Counted from the stretch's first letter, positions 26,554 through 36,212 are shown. The stretch is 64,000 nucleotides of DNA from Wenyingzhuangia heitensis (GCF_011762155.1 NZ_JAASQL010000001.1:310001-374000); one strand, 5' to 3'. Numbers and translations are program-made. The notes: generated by a model from the letters alone, not told the origin.

Positions 26554-26561
26554 TACCTTTG
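26554..26561 (+). promoter_or_regulatory. Promoter core (TAnnTTTG) of the T9SS protein gene
   Basis: TACCTTTG fits the Bacteroidota -7 element exactly, 39 bp before the start codon. The leader that follows contains three direct copies of AAAATAAAAC up to the ATG, typical of an A-rich leader without a Shine-Dalgarno sequence. Confidence 0.6.
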
Positions 26562-26600
26562 CAAAAAATAAAACAAAAATAAAACAAAAATAAAACAAGA

Positions 26601-28043
26601 ATGAAACAAAAACTACTCTTTGTATTAATGTTAATTACACAATCTTTTTTTGCACAATGGAATCAAGTAGGATCCGATATAGATAGTGATAAACAAGATA
26701 ATTTTTTTGGAAAATCTATAGCTATAAATAATTTAGGAGATATTGTTGCTGTAGGTGCTACAGATGATGATGAATCATCTACTATTTTTAATAATGGTGT
26801 GGTAACTGTATATAAAAAAAATGAAGCCAATGAATGGATTCAATATGGAAATAAAATAATTGGAGAATCAGCTAATGATGAATCTAGTTATTCTTTAAGT
26901 ATAAACGGAGCAGGAACTATTGTAGCTGTAGGAAGTATAAAGAATAATGATGCTGGTATTAATTCAGGTCATGTTAGAGTTTATGAATACAATGCTGGAA
27001 CTTGGACTCAAATAGGTGCTGATTTAGATGGTTTATCTGGAGATTTTTCTGGAACTTCTGTTAGTTTAAATCAATCAGGAACTATTTTAGCTGTAGGAGC
27101 TCCTAAAAATTCTACAAATGCATTAGAATCTGGAGCTGTAAGAATTTATGAATATTCTTCAGGTAATTGGACTTTAAGTTCTGTTTTTTACGGACAAACA
27201 GCTGAAGATAACTTAGGATTTTCTGTTAGTTTAAATGGACAAGGAACTAAGTTGGTAGTAGGTGCTCCAGGTAATTCTACAAACGGAAATTTTGCAGGTT
27301 TGGTAAGAATTTATGAATATTCTTCTGGATCTTGGGCTTTACATTCAGATTTATACAATCAAACAGCTGAAGATTATTTTGGAGTTTCTGTTGATATGAA
27401 TGAACTGGGAAATATAATTGTTATTGGAGCTAGCAAAAGTGATGGAGAAGCAGGTGTAGATACTGGACATACAAGTGTTTATCAATACAACTCAGGAGCA
27501 TGGTCTAAAATAGGAAATAATATTCAAGGAGAAGGATCTCAAGATGAATCTGGTAGTGTAGTTAGTATAAATAGCAATGGTTCTATTATTGCTATTGGAG
27601 CCAAAAGAAATGGAGAGTCTGCTAGTAAGCATGGACATGTTAGAGTTTATAAAAATGAAAGCGGTACTTGGTTACAACAAGGGAATGATATTGATGGAGA
27701 AGCAAATTTTGATGAATCTGGAATTTCTATAGATCTAAATAATGAGGGATCGATAGTTGCTATTGGAGCTTCTTTAAATGATGGAGTAGGACCTAATAGT
27801 GGTCATGCAAGAATTTTTAAATATGAAGAAGTTCTGTTAACAAATTCAACTTCTGTTATAAATGGTTTAACTATTACGTTTGTAAATAATTCTTTTAAAA
27901 GTAATTTACCGAATATTAAACTTTTAATTAAAAATATTTTAGGCCAAGAATTACCAAATCATTCAATTCAATCTGGAGTTTATTTTGTACAAGCTCAAAA
28001 CTCTACAGGTGCTATTCAATTGTTTAAATTGCTAGTTAAATAA
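26601..28043 (+). CDS. Secreted FG-GAP/beta-propeller-like protein with T9SS sorting domain
   Basis: The product has 480 residues. The signal peptide is MKQKLLFVLMLITQSFFAQ. The body has about seven repeats of roughly 55 residues, in the pattern GxSVSLNxxGTIxAVGAxxxxxxxxxxGxVRVYEYxSGxW. This resembles FG-GAP/integrin-alpha-like blades and would close into a beta-propeller. The last 65 residues (GLTITFVNNSFKSNL, NILGQELPN, SGVYFVQAQ, QLFKLLVK) form a type A T9SS sorting domain, so the protein should be surface-attached or released. It is the first plus-strand gene to the right of the proposed origin and is flanked by its own promoter and terminator. The ligand is unknown. Confidence 0.88.
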   Translation: MKQKLLFVLMLITQSFFAQWNQVGSDIDSDKQDNFFGKSIAINNLGDIVAVGATDDDESSTIFNNGVVTVYKKNEANEWIQYGNKIIGESANDESSYSLSINGAGTIVAVGSIKNNDAGINSGHVRVYEYNAGTWTQIGADLDGLSGDFSGTSVSLNQSGTILAVGAPKNSTNALESGAVRIYEYSSGNWTLSSVFYGQTAEDNLGFSVSLNGQGTKLVVGAPGNSTNGNFAGLVRIYEYSSGSWALHSDLYNQTAEDYFGVSVDMNELGNIIVIGASKSDGEAGVDTGHTSVYQYNSGAWSKIGNNIQGEGSQDESGSVVSINSNGSIIAIGAKRNGESASKHGHVRVYKNESGTWLQQGNDIDGEANFDESGISIDLNNEGSIVAIGASLNDGVGPNSGHARIFKYEEVLLTNSTSVINGLTITFVNNSFKSNLPNIKLLIKNILGQELPNHSIQSGVYFVQAQNSTGAIQLFKLLVK

Positions 28044-28069
28044 ATTATTTTAAATAAAAAATGTATATA

Positions 28070-28102
28070 AAAAAAACACAACCAAAATGGTTGTGTTTTT
28101 TG
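28070..28102 (+). terminator. Rho-independent terminator after the T9SS protein
   Basis: The 9-bp stem AACACAACC/GGTTGTGTT (28075-28097) has a 5-nt loop and is followed by a T-run. Confidence 0.85.
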
Positions 28103-28198
28103 TTTTATAAAAGCTTCTTTATAAAAAATTAATTTTAGATAAACATTCGGTACTTCTATTTGCAGTACCTTTATCAACGATAAAATAAAGAGAGAAAT

Positions 28199-30418
28199 AT
28201 GCCAAGAGGTAAAAAGACAGGTATTTTTAAGAAAAAAGGAGGAGTTATTAAAGATCTTACTCGTAAGGTGTTTAAAGTATTAAACGAGAATAGTGGAAAT
28301 CCTTTAAACTATAAACAAATTGCCGCTAAGTTACAATTAGAAGATCACGGTAGTAAACAACAACTATTGTTAAAATTGGAAGAGTTAAAAGCTCAAAAAA
28401 AAATAAAAGAAGAGGATAGAGGCAAGTTTGTGTTAGATGCTGAAAAAAATTATCACATAGGAACTTTAGACGTAACCAGTACTGGTAATGCTTACTTTAT
28501 TTGTGATGATTTTGAAACTGATGCTTTCATCAATAAAAATAGCGTAAACGGAGGTTTAAACGGAGATACCGTTAAAGCTTATGTTTATAAACGCAAACAA
28601 CGCAACAAATTAGAAGGTGAAGTTGTAGAAGTTTTAGAACGCAAAAAAACAGACTTTGTAGGAACCCTACAATTAAGTGCTCGTTTTGGTTTTGTGGTTG
28701 CTGATGATAGATCTATGAACAACGACATTTTTATTCCTAAAGATAAAATAGGGGAAGCTGTTGATGGAGACAAAGTAGTGGCAAGTATTACAGATTGGCC
28801 ATCAGACTCTAAAAATCCTTACGGAACCATAACTAGAGTTTTAGGTAAAGCAGGTGAACACAATACAGAAATTCATGCCATTCTTGCAGATTATAATTTG
28901 CCTTATGAATTTCCTGAAGAGGTTGAAGCTGCAGCAGAACAATTAGATGTTACTATTACCGAAGAAGAAATAGCCAAACGTAGAGACATGAGAGATGTGT
29001 TAACATTTACCATAGATCCACGTGATGCTAAAGATTTTGATGATGCATTGTCTTTTCAAAAATTAGAAAATGGAAATTACGAAATAGGAATTCACATTGC
29101 AGATGTTTCTCATTATGTAGCCGAAGGTTCTATTTTAGACGATGAAGCTTATACCCGTGCAACTTCTGTTTATTTGGTAGATAGAGTAGTACCTATGTTG
29201 CCAGAAATGTTATCTAACGGAGTATGTTCTTTACGACCTGAAGAAGAAAAATTAACTTTTTCTGCTATTTTTGAATTGAATGATAAAGCAGAAATTAAAA
29301 AAGAATGGTACGGTAGAACGGTTACTTATTCTGACAAACGTTTTGCTTATGAAGAAGCTCAAGTTATAATAGAAAATGGAACTTTAGAAGAAGGTGAAAT
29401 TCATACCATTCCTGCAGAAATATCTATTACTGATGAAGCTTATGATGTAGCTCCAGAAATTGCTGATGCAATTTTAAAAATGGATACTTTGGCTAAAATT
29501 ATGCGTGGCAAACGTATGAAATCTGGTGCTTTGGCTTTTGATAAAGTTGAAACCAAATTTAATTTAGACGAGAATGCCAATCCAATAGGAGTGTTTTTTA
29601 AAGAATCTAGAGATGCTAATAAATTGATTGAAGAATTTATGTTATTAGCCAATAGAAAAGTGGCAGAATTTGTTGGAAAAACCAAATCTGGTCAACCTAA
29701 AAAAACATTTATATACAGAACTCACGATGAACCTAATACGGATAAGTTAGAAGCTTTAGGAAACTTGGTTCAAAAATTTGGATACGGAATAGATACTAGA
29801 TCTAGAATGTCTACATCATCATCTTTAAATAAATTATTAAGTGATGTGCATGGAAAAGCAGAATCTAACATGATTGAGACCTTAACCATTCGTTCTATGA
29901 GTAAGGCAGAATATACGACTGAAAATATTGGGCATTACGGTTTGGCTTTTGATTATTACAGTCATTTTACATCGCCAATTCGTAGATATCCAGATGTAAT
30001 GGCTCACAGGTTGTTACAACATTATTTAGACAAAGGTAAATCTGTATCTGCAGAAGAATACGAAGAAAAATGTGCACATTCATCAGAAATGGAAATGTTA
30101 GCCTCTAAAGCAGAAAGAGATTCTATTAAATACATGCAAATTAAATACATGCAAAACTTTACAGGAAAAGCTTTTAAAGGAGTAATTTCTGGAGTTACAG
30201 AGTGGGGTATTTATGTAGAAGTGATGGAAAACAAATGTGAAGGAATGGTAAGAACTAGAGATATTACTAGTGATCATTTTGTTTTTGATCAAGAAGAATA
30301 TGCTTTGATAGGTAGAAAACACGGAGACGTTTATCGTTTGGGTGATGAAGTTTGGATTAAAGTTAAAAATGCCGATTTAGAACGTAAGCATTTAGATTTT
30401 TATTTGATAGAAGAGTAG
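28199..30418 (+). CDS. rnr: Ribonuclease R
   Basis: The product has 739 residues. In order: a basic N-terminus with a winged-helix-like segment (residues about 15-80), two cold-shock/OB domains (about 85-240), the RNB catalytic domain (about 265-590) and a C-terminal S1 domain (about 640-735, GVISGVTEWGIYVEV). The RNB active site TIDPRDAKDFDDALS carries the aspartates that bind the two metal ions. It is a processive 3'-to-5' exoribonuclease able to degrade structured RNA and to take part in rRNA and tRNA quality control. Length and domain order are those of Bacteroidota RNase R. It is followed by a DUF2807 gene 47 bp downstream. Confidence 0.96.
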   Translation: MPRGKKTGIFKKKGGVIKDLTRKVFKVLNENSGNPLNYKQIAAKLQLEDHGSKQQLLLKLEELKAQKKIKEEDRGKFVLDAEKNYHIGTLDVTSTGNAYFICDDFETDAFINKNSVNGGLNGDTVKAYVYKRKQRNKLEGEVVEVLERKKTDFVGTLQLSARFGFVVADDRSMNNDIFIPKDKIGEAVDGDKVVASITDWPSDSKNPYGTITRVLGKAGEHNTEIHAILADYNLPYEFPEEVEAAAEQLDVTITEEEIAKRRDMRDVLTFTIDPRDAKDFDDALSFQKLENGNYEIGIHIADVSHYVAEGSILDDEAYTRATSVYLVDRVVPMLPEMLSNGVCSLRPEEEKLTFSAIFELNDKAEIKKEWYGRTVTYSDKRFAYEEAQVIIENGTLEEGEIHTIPAEISITDEAYDVAPEIADAILKMDTLAKIMRGKRMKSGALAFDKVETKFNLDENANPIGVFFKESRDANKLIEEFMLLANRKVAEFVGKTKSGQPKKTFIYRTHDEPNTDKLEALGNLVQKFGYGIDTRSRMSTSSSLNKLLSDVHGKAESNMIETLTIRSMSKAEYTTENIGHYGLAFDYYSHFTSPIRRYPDVMAHRLLQHYLDKGKSVSAEEYEEKCAHSSEMEMLASKAERDSIKYMQIKYMQNFTGKAFKGVISGVTEWGIYVEVMENKCEGMVRTRDITSDHFVFDQEEYALIGRKHGDVYRLGDEVWIKVKNADLERKHLDFYLIEE

Positions 30419-30465
30419 TTAGGTATTAATTTTGATACTTCTTTTTGAATTGAATTTTATAAAAA

Positions 30466-31134
30466 ATGAAAAAAATATTTTTAGCAATTCTATTGATTAG
30501 TCAATTTACTTTTGCTCAAGATTTGGTTAAAAATTTAAAACCTTTTAAAGCTATTACCATAAATAGTGCTATGGAGGTAGAGTTAATTTTAGCCAATGGT
30601 TTTAAAATTGAAGTTTTTGGAAACGATGTAGATAAATTATCTATTAGTGATAAAAACAAAGAATTAAAATTATCTACTTCTTTAAAAAAGAAATTTAAAA
30701 GCGATTTAAAAGTAAAAATATATTACAACAACGGTTTAAGGCATATAAAATTAGCCAATCAAGTTGTATTTACTTCTAAAGAACCTATAATTGAGAAATT
30801 TTTAGAAATAGAAGCAATTAACAATGTTAAAGCCGATTTAACGGTTCAAACTGATGATTTTATAGCTAACCTAGACTTAGGAAGTAATTTGCTTTTAAAA
30901 GGCTTTACAGAAAGCCAAAAAATTAAGGCTAAAAGTAAAAGTTTGTACGATGCTTTTAATTTTAAAAGTAAAAAAGCATTTGTAGAAGTTAAAGCTGCTC
31001 AAGCTGGAATTTATGTATCAGAATTTTTAGATGCAACAGCAAAATACAAAGGAGATGTAACGTATATGGGAACTCCTTTTTCTGTAAATGAAAAAACTTT
31101 TTTAGGAAATGTAATTCATAAAAAAGAAGAGTAA
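30466..31134 (+). CDS. DUF2807 (head GIN) domain secreted protein
   Basis: The product has 222 residues, with a signal peptide MKKIFLAILLISQFTFAQ. The rest is a beta-helix-like DUF2807 domain, opening FKAITINSAMEVELILANGFKIEVFGN and continuing with short repeated beta strands (KELKLSTS, DLKVKIYY, RHIKLAN, VKADLTVQ, IANLDLGS). Such proteins are common in Bacteroidota and are assigned to the periplasm or surface. No enzymatic role is established. The short spacing after rnr suggests co-transcription, but a tatA promoter follows. Confidence 0.85.
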   Translation: MKKIFLAILLISQFTFAQDLVKNLKPFKAITINSAMEVELILANGFKIEVFGNDVDKLSISDKNKELKLSTSLKKKFKSDLKVKIYYNNGLRHIKLANQVVFTSKEPIIEKFLEIEAINNVKADLTVQTDDFIANLDLGSNLLLKGFTESQKIKAKSKSLYDAFNFKSKKAFVEVKAAQAGIYVSEFLDATAKYKGDVTYMGTPFSVNEKTFLGNVIHKKEE

Positions 31135-31165
31135 TCTTCTGCATATTATTTATTATTAAAAAATG

Positions 31166-31173
31166 TATATTTG
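31166..31173 (+). promoter_or_regulatory. Promoter core (TAnnTTTG) of tatA
   Basis: TATATTTG lies 22 bp before the tatA start and matches the Bacteroidota -7 consensus; the leader is A-rich. Confidence 0.5.
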
Positions 31174-31195
31174 TAATTCTTAAAATACACAAGAA

Positions 31196-31393
31196 ATGAA
31201 CACTTTAAATATATCTTTAGGATTTGTAGGACCAGGACAATGGGTAATTATAGCAGTTATTGTATTGTTGTTATTTGGAGGTCGTAAAATTCCTGAATTA
31301 ATGAGAGGCCTTGGAGGAGGAATCAAAGAGTTTAAAAAAGCAACTCAAGATGAAGAAGAAGATAATAAGAAAATAGATGACGATAAAAAATAA
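31196..31393 (+). CDS. tatA: Twin-arginine translocase subunit TatA
   Basis: The product has 65 residues. A short N-terminal membrane segment ([20 protein letters not shown]) is followed by the hinge and an amphipathic helix ([17 protein letters not shown]), then an acidic/basic tail of D, E and K. The FGxxKxPEL-like motif is diagnostic for TatA/TatE. It would polymerise to form the channel for folded Tat substrates. The tatC partner is not in the window. A terminator follows immediately. Confidence 0.93.
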   Translation: MNTLNISLGFVGPGQWVIIAVIVLLLFGGRKIPELMRGLGGGIKEFKKATQDEEEDNKKIDDDKK

Positions 31394-31417
31394 TTTATTT
31401 CTTATTTTTAACAATAT

Positions 31418-31448
31418 ACCTATTCTGTAAAGAGTAGGTTTTTTTTTT
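31418..31448 (+). terminator. Terminator of tatA
   Basis: ACCTATTCT pairs with AGAGTAGGT (one G:T wobble) around a 4-nt loop and is followed by ten T. It ends only 5 bp before the next start codon. Confidence 0.8.
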
Positions 31449-31453
31449 ACTTT

Positions 31454-32029
31454 ATGAATATTATTCCTCTTATTAAAAAATCTATTTTAGATTTACGTGG
31501 CTATTTTGGTTTACTCTTATTAGCCTCTTTGCCTTTAAGTTTTTTACCTCTATTAATTCAACAAAATAAAATTTTAGGAATGTTATTGTTGTTAATTTTT
31601 TCTGGACCTTTAAAAGCAGGTTTGTCAAAAATTTCTTTAGCAATAGTTAAAAAACAAACGTTACAATTTTCTTTTTTGTTAGAAGGTTTTACTTATTTTA
31701 AAAATTCTTTAGGAGTATTTTTACTTTCATTAGTTTTTATCATAGGAGGATTGTTTCTATTAATTATTCCAGGAATAATTATAGGAATATGGTTATCTCA
31801 ATCTTATTTTATATTGTCAGAAAACCCAACAATGGAACCTATGGAAGTATTTAAAAAAAGCAAAGAATTGATAAAAGGAAATGAAATTCAGTTCTTTTTA
31901 ATTATGTTATTTTTCACTTCAATATCTTTATTATTAATTTTAAGTAAATTAACGTTAGTTAGTTTGTTAATTGTTCCTTTACAATATGTAACCTTATCTA
32001 ATTTTTATCAATTTTTAAAACATAAATAA
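31454..32029 (+). CDS. Polytopic membrane protein (DUF975-like)
   Basis: The product has 191 residues with about five hydrophobic helices (residues about 18-36, 44-60, 83-112, 146-168, 170-183). The segment LSQSYFILSENPTMEPMEVFKKSKELIKGN, placed before the last two helices, resembles the conserved block of DUF975-type integral membrane proteins. No signal peptide or catalytic motif is evident. The start codon lies directly after the tatA terminator, so it may depend on read-through or on an internal promoter in the T-rich spacer. Function unknown. Confidence 0.75.
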   Translation: MNIIPLIKKSILDLRGYFGLLLLASLPLSFLPLLIQQNKILGMLLLLIFSGPLKAGLSKISLAIVKKQTLQFSFLLEGFTYFKNSLGVFLLSLVFIIGGLFLLIIPGIIIGIWLSQSYFILSENPTMEPMEVFKKSKELIKGNEIQFFLIMLFFTSISLLLILSKLTLVSLLIVPLQYVTLSNFYQFLKHK

Positions 32030-32070
32030 GAAAAATTATTATAGCTTTAGTGCACCCCGTTTGTACTACT

Positions 32071-33570
32071 ATGCTTAAAAAAATATACCCCCTAGTTTTT
32101 TTTATTTCTCTTTATTCCTATGCTCAAACATCTGTAAATTTTACAGATAATTTTTCTGGAATAGAAAGTGTATTATATAATCCTGCTAATATTGCCGATT
32201 CATTTTATAAAGTTGATATAAATATTTTATCATCAAGTACCACAACAGGTAATACCTATTCTACCGTTAAGCCTTTAACTATTCTAAAAGACAATAAATT
32301 TGGTTTAAATGATTTAGATGTATTTAAAAAAATATCTTCTCTAGATGCTACGATAGATACTATTTTTAAAATTTCCAAATTAAAAGATCTTGATAGTTAT
32401 GTTTCTAAAAAAGAATTTTCTGAAGATTCTAATTTTTATGGAAATTCTACTATACTAGGACCTTCTTTTTTATGGACTGTTAACAATTACAATACAGTTG
32501 GTTTTACTACTGCAATTCGTTTTAACGGTTATGCTTATAACTTTAATAGTGAATTGTATAATCAGTTCACAGAAAAAACATATTTAAACAATCCAAAAAA
32601 ATTGTTAGATAACAATTTTGGAAACTTAACCGGATATGGTCAAGCGTTTGCTTGGTATGAAGTTGGTTTTACTTACGCAGGTGTTCCTATCCATACTCCA
32701 ACAGAATTTTTTAAAGTAGGGGTTAGCCTTAAATTTTTAAGGGGAATTAAAACGTATTCTTTTTTATTAAATGATTTTACGTCTAATTTTTCTTTAAATG
32801 AAGATGTTCCCGAAGACAGTGTTTTAGATTTTAATGGATCTGTTTCCGTTAGTTCATCTGATACAGGTGCTAATTACGGTCAAGGTTTAGATATTGGTAT
32901 TGTGTATGAAAAACGAAATAAAACTTTACCTATAAATAATATAGATAAACACGGTAATATTTATTACAGCAAAGCACCTTATTCTTTTAAAATTTCAGCT
33001 TCTATTACTGATATTGGATTTATAAGTTTTAACAATATCAAAACTCAAACAAATAATGTTGATTTAAATTTAGCCAATAGTAATTTTGCTATCTCTGATT
33101 ATTTATCAATAGGTTCTAATAAAAACCAAAAAGAAACCTATTTATTACCTACTACAGGTCATCTTAATTTTGATTATAATTTAAATAATCATTGGTATTT
33201 AAACACTAATTTAGATGTATATCTTTTTTCTAAAGATAGAATAAATGCCATGAAAACAGTTTCTAATATTAGTTTTACTCCACGTTATGAATCTCAACAC
33301 ATTTCAGCTTTTTTACCATTAAGTATAAATAATTTTGGAATTTACAAAGCTGGGTTTGGAATTAAAACTGGTTTATTTTATGCTGGAAGTTCATCTGTAT
33401 TAACTAATTTAACAAACCTATCTAAAGAAGGTGATTTTTTTATAGGTTTAAAAATACCTATATACAATTCTAAAGTTGTTAGTGAGTATAAAAAGGGAAT
33501 TAGAAAATATTCTCTATTAAAAATAATAGAAAATATAGATGAAGAAGAAAACACAGATTCTGAACTATAA
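32071..33570 (+). CDS. DUF5723-like outer-membrane protein
   Basis: The product has 499 residues from the ATG at 32071. An in-frame GTG at 32050 would add seven residues ahead of the signal peptide and is less likely. The signal peptide is MLKKIYPLVFFISLYSYAQ. The mature protein begins TSVNFTDNFSGIESVLYNPANIADS, an opening shared with Bacteroidota outer-membrane beta-barrel proteins of the DUF5723/PorV-like type. It continues as alternating beta-strands with aromatic residues at strand ends, and ends in a short acidic tail. It is probably an outer-membrane barrel. Function is not known. Its stop codon is within the arm of its own terminator. Confidence 0.78.
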   Translation: MLKKIYPLVFFISLYSYAQTSVNFTDNFSGIESVLYNPANIADSFYKVDINILSSSTTTGNTYSTVKPLTILKDNKFGLNDLDVFKKISSLDATIDTIFKISKLKDLDSYVSKKEFSEDSNFYGNSTILGPSFLWTVNNYNTVGFTTAIRFNGYAYNFNSELYNQFTEKTYLNNPKKLLDNNFGNLTGYGQAFAWYEVGFTYAGVPIHTPTEFFKVGVSLKFLRGIKTYSFLLNDFTSNFSLNEDVPEDSVLDFNGSVSVSSSDTGANYGQGLDIGIVYEKRNKTLPINNIDKHGNIYYSKAPYSFKISASITDIGFISFNNIKTQTNNVDLNLANSNFAISDYLSIGSNKNQKETYLLPTTGHLNFDYNLNNHWYLNTNLDVYLFSKDRINAMKTVSNISFTPRYESQHISAFLPLSINNFGIYKAGFGIKTGLFYAGSSSVLTNLTNLSKEGDFFIGLKIPIYNSKVVSEYKKGIRKYSLLKIIENIDEEENTDSEL

Positions 33571-33590
33571 TCTGTGTTTTCTTTTTTATT
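33548..33590 (+). terminator. Terminator overlapping the stop codon of the DUF5723-like gene
   Basis: AAAACACAGATT (33548-33559) pairs with AATCTGTGTTTT (33569-33580) around a 9-nt loop, followed by CTTTTTT. The stop codon TAA at 33568-33570 lies at the start of the right arm. Confidence 0.8.
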
Positions 33591-33591
33591 T

Positions 33592-34485
33592 TTATGAATT
33601 ACTTTTCATTTTATCTGCAGCAACCAAACTTGTTACCATGTCGTTTAGCATACTACTTGCAGCATTAGGATTGTTTGGTAGCAATATTAAATTACTCTTG
33701 CTATCAGATCCTATAGATTGTAACGTATCGTAATGTTGTGTAATTACAATTAAAGCAGAAGCTTCTTGACTATTAATACCTGCTTTGTTTAATACATCTA
33801 CAGATTCTTCTAAACCACGAGCAATTTCTCTACGTTGATCTGCAATTCCTTGTCCTTGTAAACGTTTACTTTCTGCTTCTCCACGTGCTCTTTCTACAAT
33901 TGCAATACGTTGTGCATCTCCTTCAAATTGAGCTGCAATTTTTTCTCTTTCTGCTGCATTAATTCTGTTCATGGCTGCTTTTACTTGTGCATCTGGATCT
34001 ATGTCAGTAACTAATGCTTTTACAATGTCGTATCCGTAGTTTAACATCGCTTCTTTTAATTCTCTTTGTATTGCTAAGGCAATATCATCTTTTTTCTCAA
34101 AAACATCATCTAGCTTCATCTTAGGAACTTCTGCACGTACTACATCAAAAATATATGCTGTAATTTGATCATGAGGATTTTGTAATTTATAAAAAGCATC
34201 TTCTACCTTTTCTCTTAAAATTTGAAATTGCACAGATATTTTCATTTGTACAAACACATCATCTTTTGTTTTGGTTTCTACCAATACATCTAATTGCTGA
34301 ATTTTTAAACTTACTCTTCCTGCAATTTTATCAATAAAAGGAATTTTAAAATTAAGTCCGGCTTGTCTTGTTCCTACAAATTTTCCAAATCTTTCTACAA
34401 TTGCTGTTGTTTGTTGTTGTACGGTAAAAATACCTAGTACTAGTGTTACTACTATAAATGCAATAATAAAATAGGATGCTGTCAT
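33592..34485 (-). CDS. SPFH/Band 7 (stomatin-like) membrane protein
   Basis: The product has 297 residues from the ATG at 34485. A 13-residue in-frame extension precedes it but is polar and probably untranslated. One N-terminal membrane helix (YFIIAFIVVTLVLGIF) is followed by the Band 7 domain (QQQTTAIVERFGKFVGTRQAGLNFKIPFIDKIAGRV) and a long charged coiled coil (AAEREKIAAQFEGDAQRIAIVERARGEAESKR). This is the stomatin/QmcA layout, distinct from HflK and HflC. Such proteins form large membrane rings or microdomains, often with an NfeD partner or a protease. No NfeD gene is adjacent. The gltX terminator lies in its leader. Confidence 0.9.
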   Translation of the reverse strand: MTASYFIIAFIVVTLVLGIFTVQQQTTAIVERFGKFVGTRQAGLNFKIPFIDKIAGRVSLKIQQLDVLVETKTKDDVFVQMKISVQFQILREKVEDAFYKLQNPHDQITAYIFDVVRAEVPKMKLDDVFEKKDDIALAIQRELKEAMLNYGYDIVKALVTDIDPDAQVKAAMNRINAAEREKIAAQFEGDAQRIAIVERARGEAESKRLQGQGIADQRREIARGLEESVDVLNKAGINSQEASALIVITQHYDTLQSIGSDSKSNLILLPNNPNAASSMLNDMVTSLVAADKMKSNS

Positions 34486-34524
34486 AATGAATGTTTTTGT
34501 TTTAAAGATACTATTTTTTAACAC

Positions 34525-34556
34525 AAAAAGTCCTGAGTTTTAACTCAGGACTTTCT
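34525..34556 (-). terminator. Rho-independent terminator of gltX
   Basis: The 13-bp stem AAAGTCCTGAGTT/AACTCAGGACTTT with a 2-nt loop sits 26 bp past the gltX stop. The stem's A-rich foot supplies a T-run on the minus strand. It also occupies the leader of the Band 7 gene. Confidence 0.85.
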
Positions 34557-34581
34557 AAATTTTAATATTTTAAGAAAATAA

Positions 34582-36096
34582 TTATCCTAATTTTTGAATA
34601 GCATTTTCTATTCTTTTTATAGCATTTTCTTTTCCAATCATTTCTATAATTTCAAATAAATCTGGACCTTTCATTGCACCTACTATACTTAAACGTAAAG
34701 GCTGTAAAACTTTTCCAAAACCTAATTCATTTGCTGTAATATATTCTTTTACTTTTCCTTCAATGTTTTTACTATTAAATTCTGTTACGTTTTTAATAGT
34801 TTCTAATACTGCTGTCATAATAGCAGAAGTATCTTCTTTCCATTGTTTTCTGGCTGTTTTTTCATCATAACTTGTAGGGTTTACAAAATAATAATCAGAC
34901 AATTCCCATAGATCTTTCGTAAAAGTTGCTCTTTCTCTTACAGATGTTATTACTTTATAAATGTAATCATCATCATAATCAGATATTAAATCTTTGTTTA
35001 ATATTTTAAATTCAATTACAATTTTTGATACATCTGTAGACATCATGTATTGTTGATTGAACCATTTTGTTTTATCAATACTAAATTTTGCTCCAGATTT
35101 TGATACACGTTCTATGCTAAATTCTTTACACAATTCTTCTAAAGAAAAAAGTTCTTGCTCCGTTCCAGGATTCCACCCTAACAAAGCCAACATATTTATA
35201 AAAGCATCATTAAAATAACCTTCTTCTTTATAACCAGTAGAAACTTCGTTTGTCTCTTTATTTATATAATCTAAAGGAAAAACAGGAAATCCTAATTTAT
35301 CACCATCACGTTTGCTTAATTTTCCTTTACCAACAGGTTTTAAAATTAAGGGTAAGTGAGCAAATTTTGGAGCAATCCATCCAAAGGCTTCATATAATAA
35401 ACTATGTAATGGTAAAGATGGTAACCATTCTTCACCACGAATTACATGGCTAATTTCCATTAAATGATCGTCTACAATATTTGCCAAATGGTAGGTAGGC
35501 ATTCCGTCAGATTTAAATAAAATTTTATCATCTAATGTATTTGTATCAATGGTTATTTCACCACGAATCATATCATCTAAAATTAGTTTTTGATCTTTTG
35601 GTGTTTTAAAACGGATGACATATTTTTCACCAGCAGTCAATTTGTTTTCAACTTCTTCTTTAGATAAGTTGATAGAATTATTTAATGTTTCACGTGAAAC
35701 ATTGTTGTATACAAATACGGTTTTATTAGCTTCAGCTTGATTGCGTATATCAGTCAATTCTTCAGCAGTATCAAAAGCATAATAAGCTTGGTTACTTGCA
35801 ACCAAAGCATCCGCATATTTTTTATAAATATCTTTCCTTTCGGATTGACGATAAGGACCAAATTTTTCATTCTTACCAGGACCTTCATCAAAAGGAATTC
35901 CACACCATTCTAAAGATTCAGTAATATAGTTTTCTGCATTTGCAACGTATCTAGTTTGATCGGTATCTTCTATTCTTAATACAAACGTTCCGTTGTGTTT
36001 TTTAGCAAATAAGTAGTTAAACAATGCTGTTCTTACTCCTCCAATATGTAAAGGACCTGTAGGGCTTGGTGCAAATCTTACACGTACATTTTCCAT
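34582..36096 (-). CDS. gltX: Glutamyl-tRNA synthetase
   Basis: The product has 504 residues, a class I synthetase. The nucleotide-binding HIGH motif appears as PLHIGG near residues 15-20 (FAPSPTGPLHIGGVRTALFNYLFAKK). The KMSKS-type loop appears as KLSKRDGDKLGF in the middle of the protein. The C-terminal half is the all-helical anticodon-binding domain (ITANELGFGKVLQPLRLSIVG). It charges tRNA-Glu, and possibly tRNA-Gln if a GatCAB amidotransferase is present elsewhere. The coding sequence contains an exact 16-bp parS-like palindrome at 35686-35701, within codons for NVSRET. Transcription is monocistronic with a strong terminator. Confidence 0.96.
   Translation of the reverse strand: MENVRVRFAPSPTGPLHIGGVRTALFNYLFAKKHNGTFVLRIEDTDQTRYVANAENYITESLEWCGIPFDEGPGKNEKFGPYRQSERKDIYKKYADALVASNQAYYAFDTAEELTDIRNQAEANKTVFVYNNVSRETLNNSINLSKEEVENKLTAGEKYVIRFKTPKDQKLILDDMIRGEITIDTNTLDDKILFKSDGMPTYHLANIVDDHLMEISHVIRGEEWLPSLPLHSLLYEAFGWIAPKFAHLPLILKPVGKGKLSKRDGDKLGFPVFPLDYINKETNEVSTGYKEEGYFNDAFINMLALLGWNPGTEQELFSLEELCKEFSIERVSKSGAKFSIDKTKWFNQQYMMSTDVSKIVIEFKILNKDLISDYDDDYIYKVITSVRERATFTKDLWELSDYYFVNPTSYDEKTARKQWKEDTSAIMTAVLETIKNVTEFNSKNIEGKVKEYITANELGFGKVLQPLRLSIVGAMKGPDLFEIIEMIGKENAIKRIENAIQKLG
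35686..35701. other. parS-like ParB binding site within gltX
   Basis: TGTTTCACGTGAAACA is a perfect 16-bp palindrome identical to the canonical chromosomal parS consensus known from Bacillus and other phyla. It lies in the gltX coding sequence, about 9.5 kb from the proposed origin. The match is direct; ParB binding is inferred. Confidence 0.75.
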
Positions 36097-36212
36097 GGTT
36101 ACTTTTTTAGAATTTTATATTTGTTTTAATTGCTTGCAAATATACTTTATCTACCCATTAATATGATTGATATACTTTAATTTATTGTCTTTCAATGTAC
36201 CAAGTTATTTAG

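Noticed and set aside
29019-29024. CACGTG in rnr considered as parS
   Set aside because: The flanks (ATC and ATG) do not extend the palindrome beyond the core to parS arms.
33882-33887. CACGTG in the Band 7 gene considered as a fourth parS
   Set aside because: Only the 6-bp core matches; flanking bases are not palindromic.
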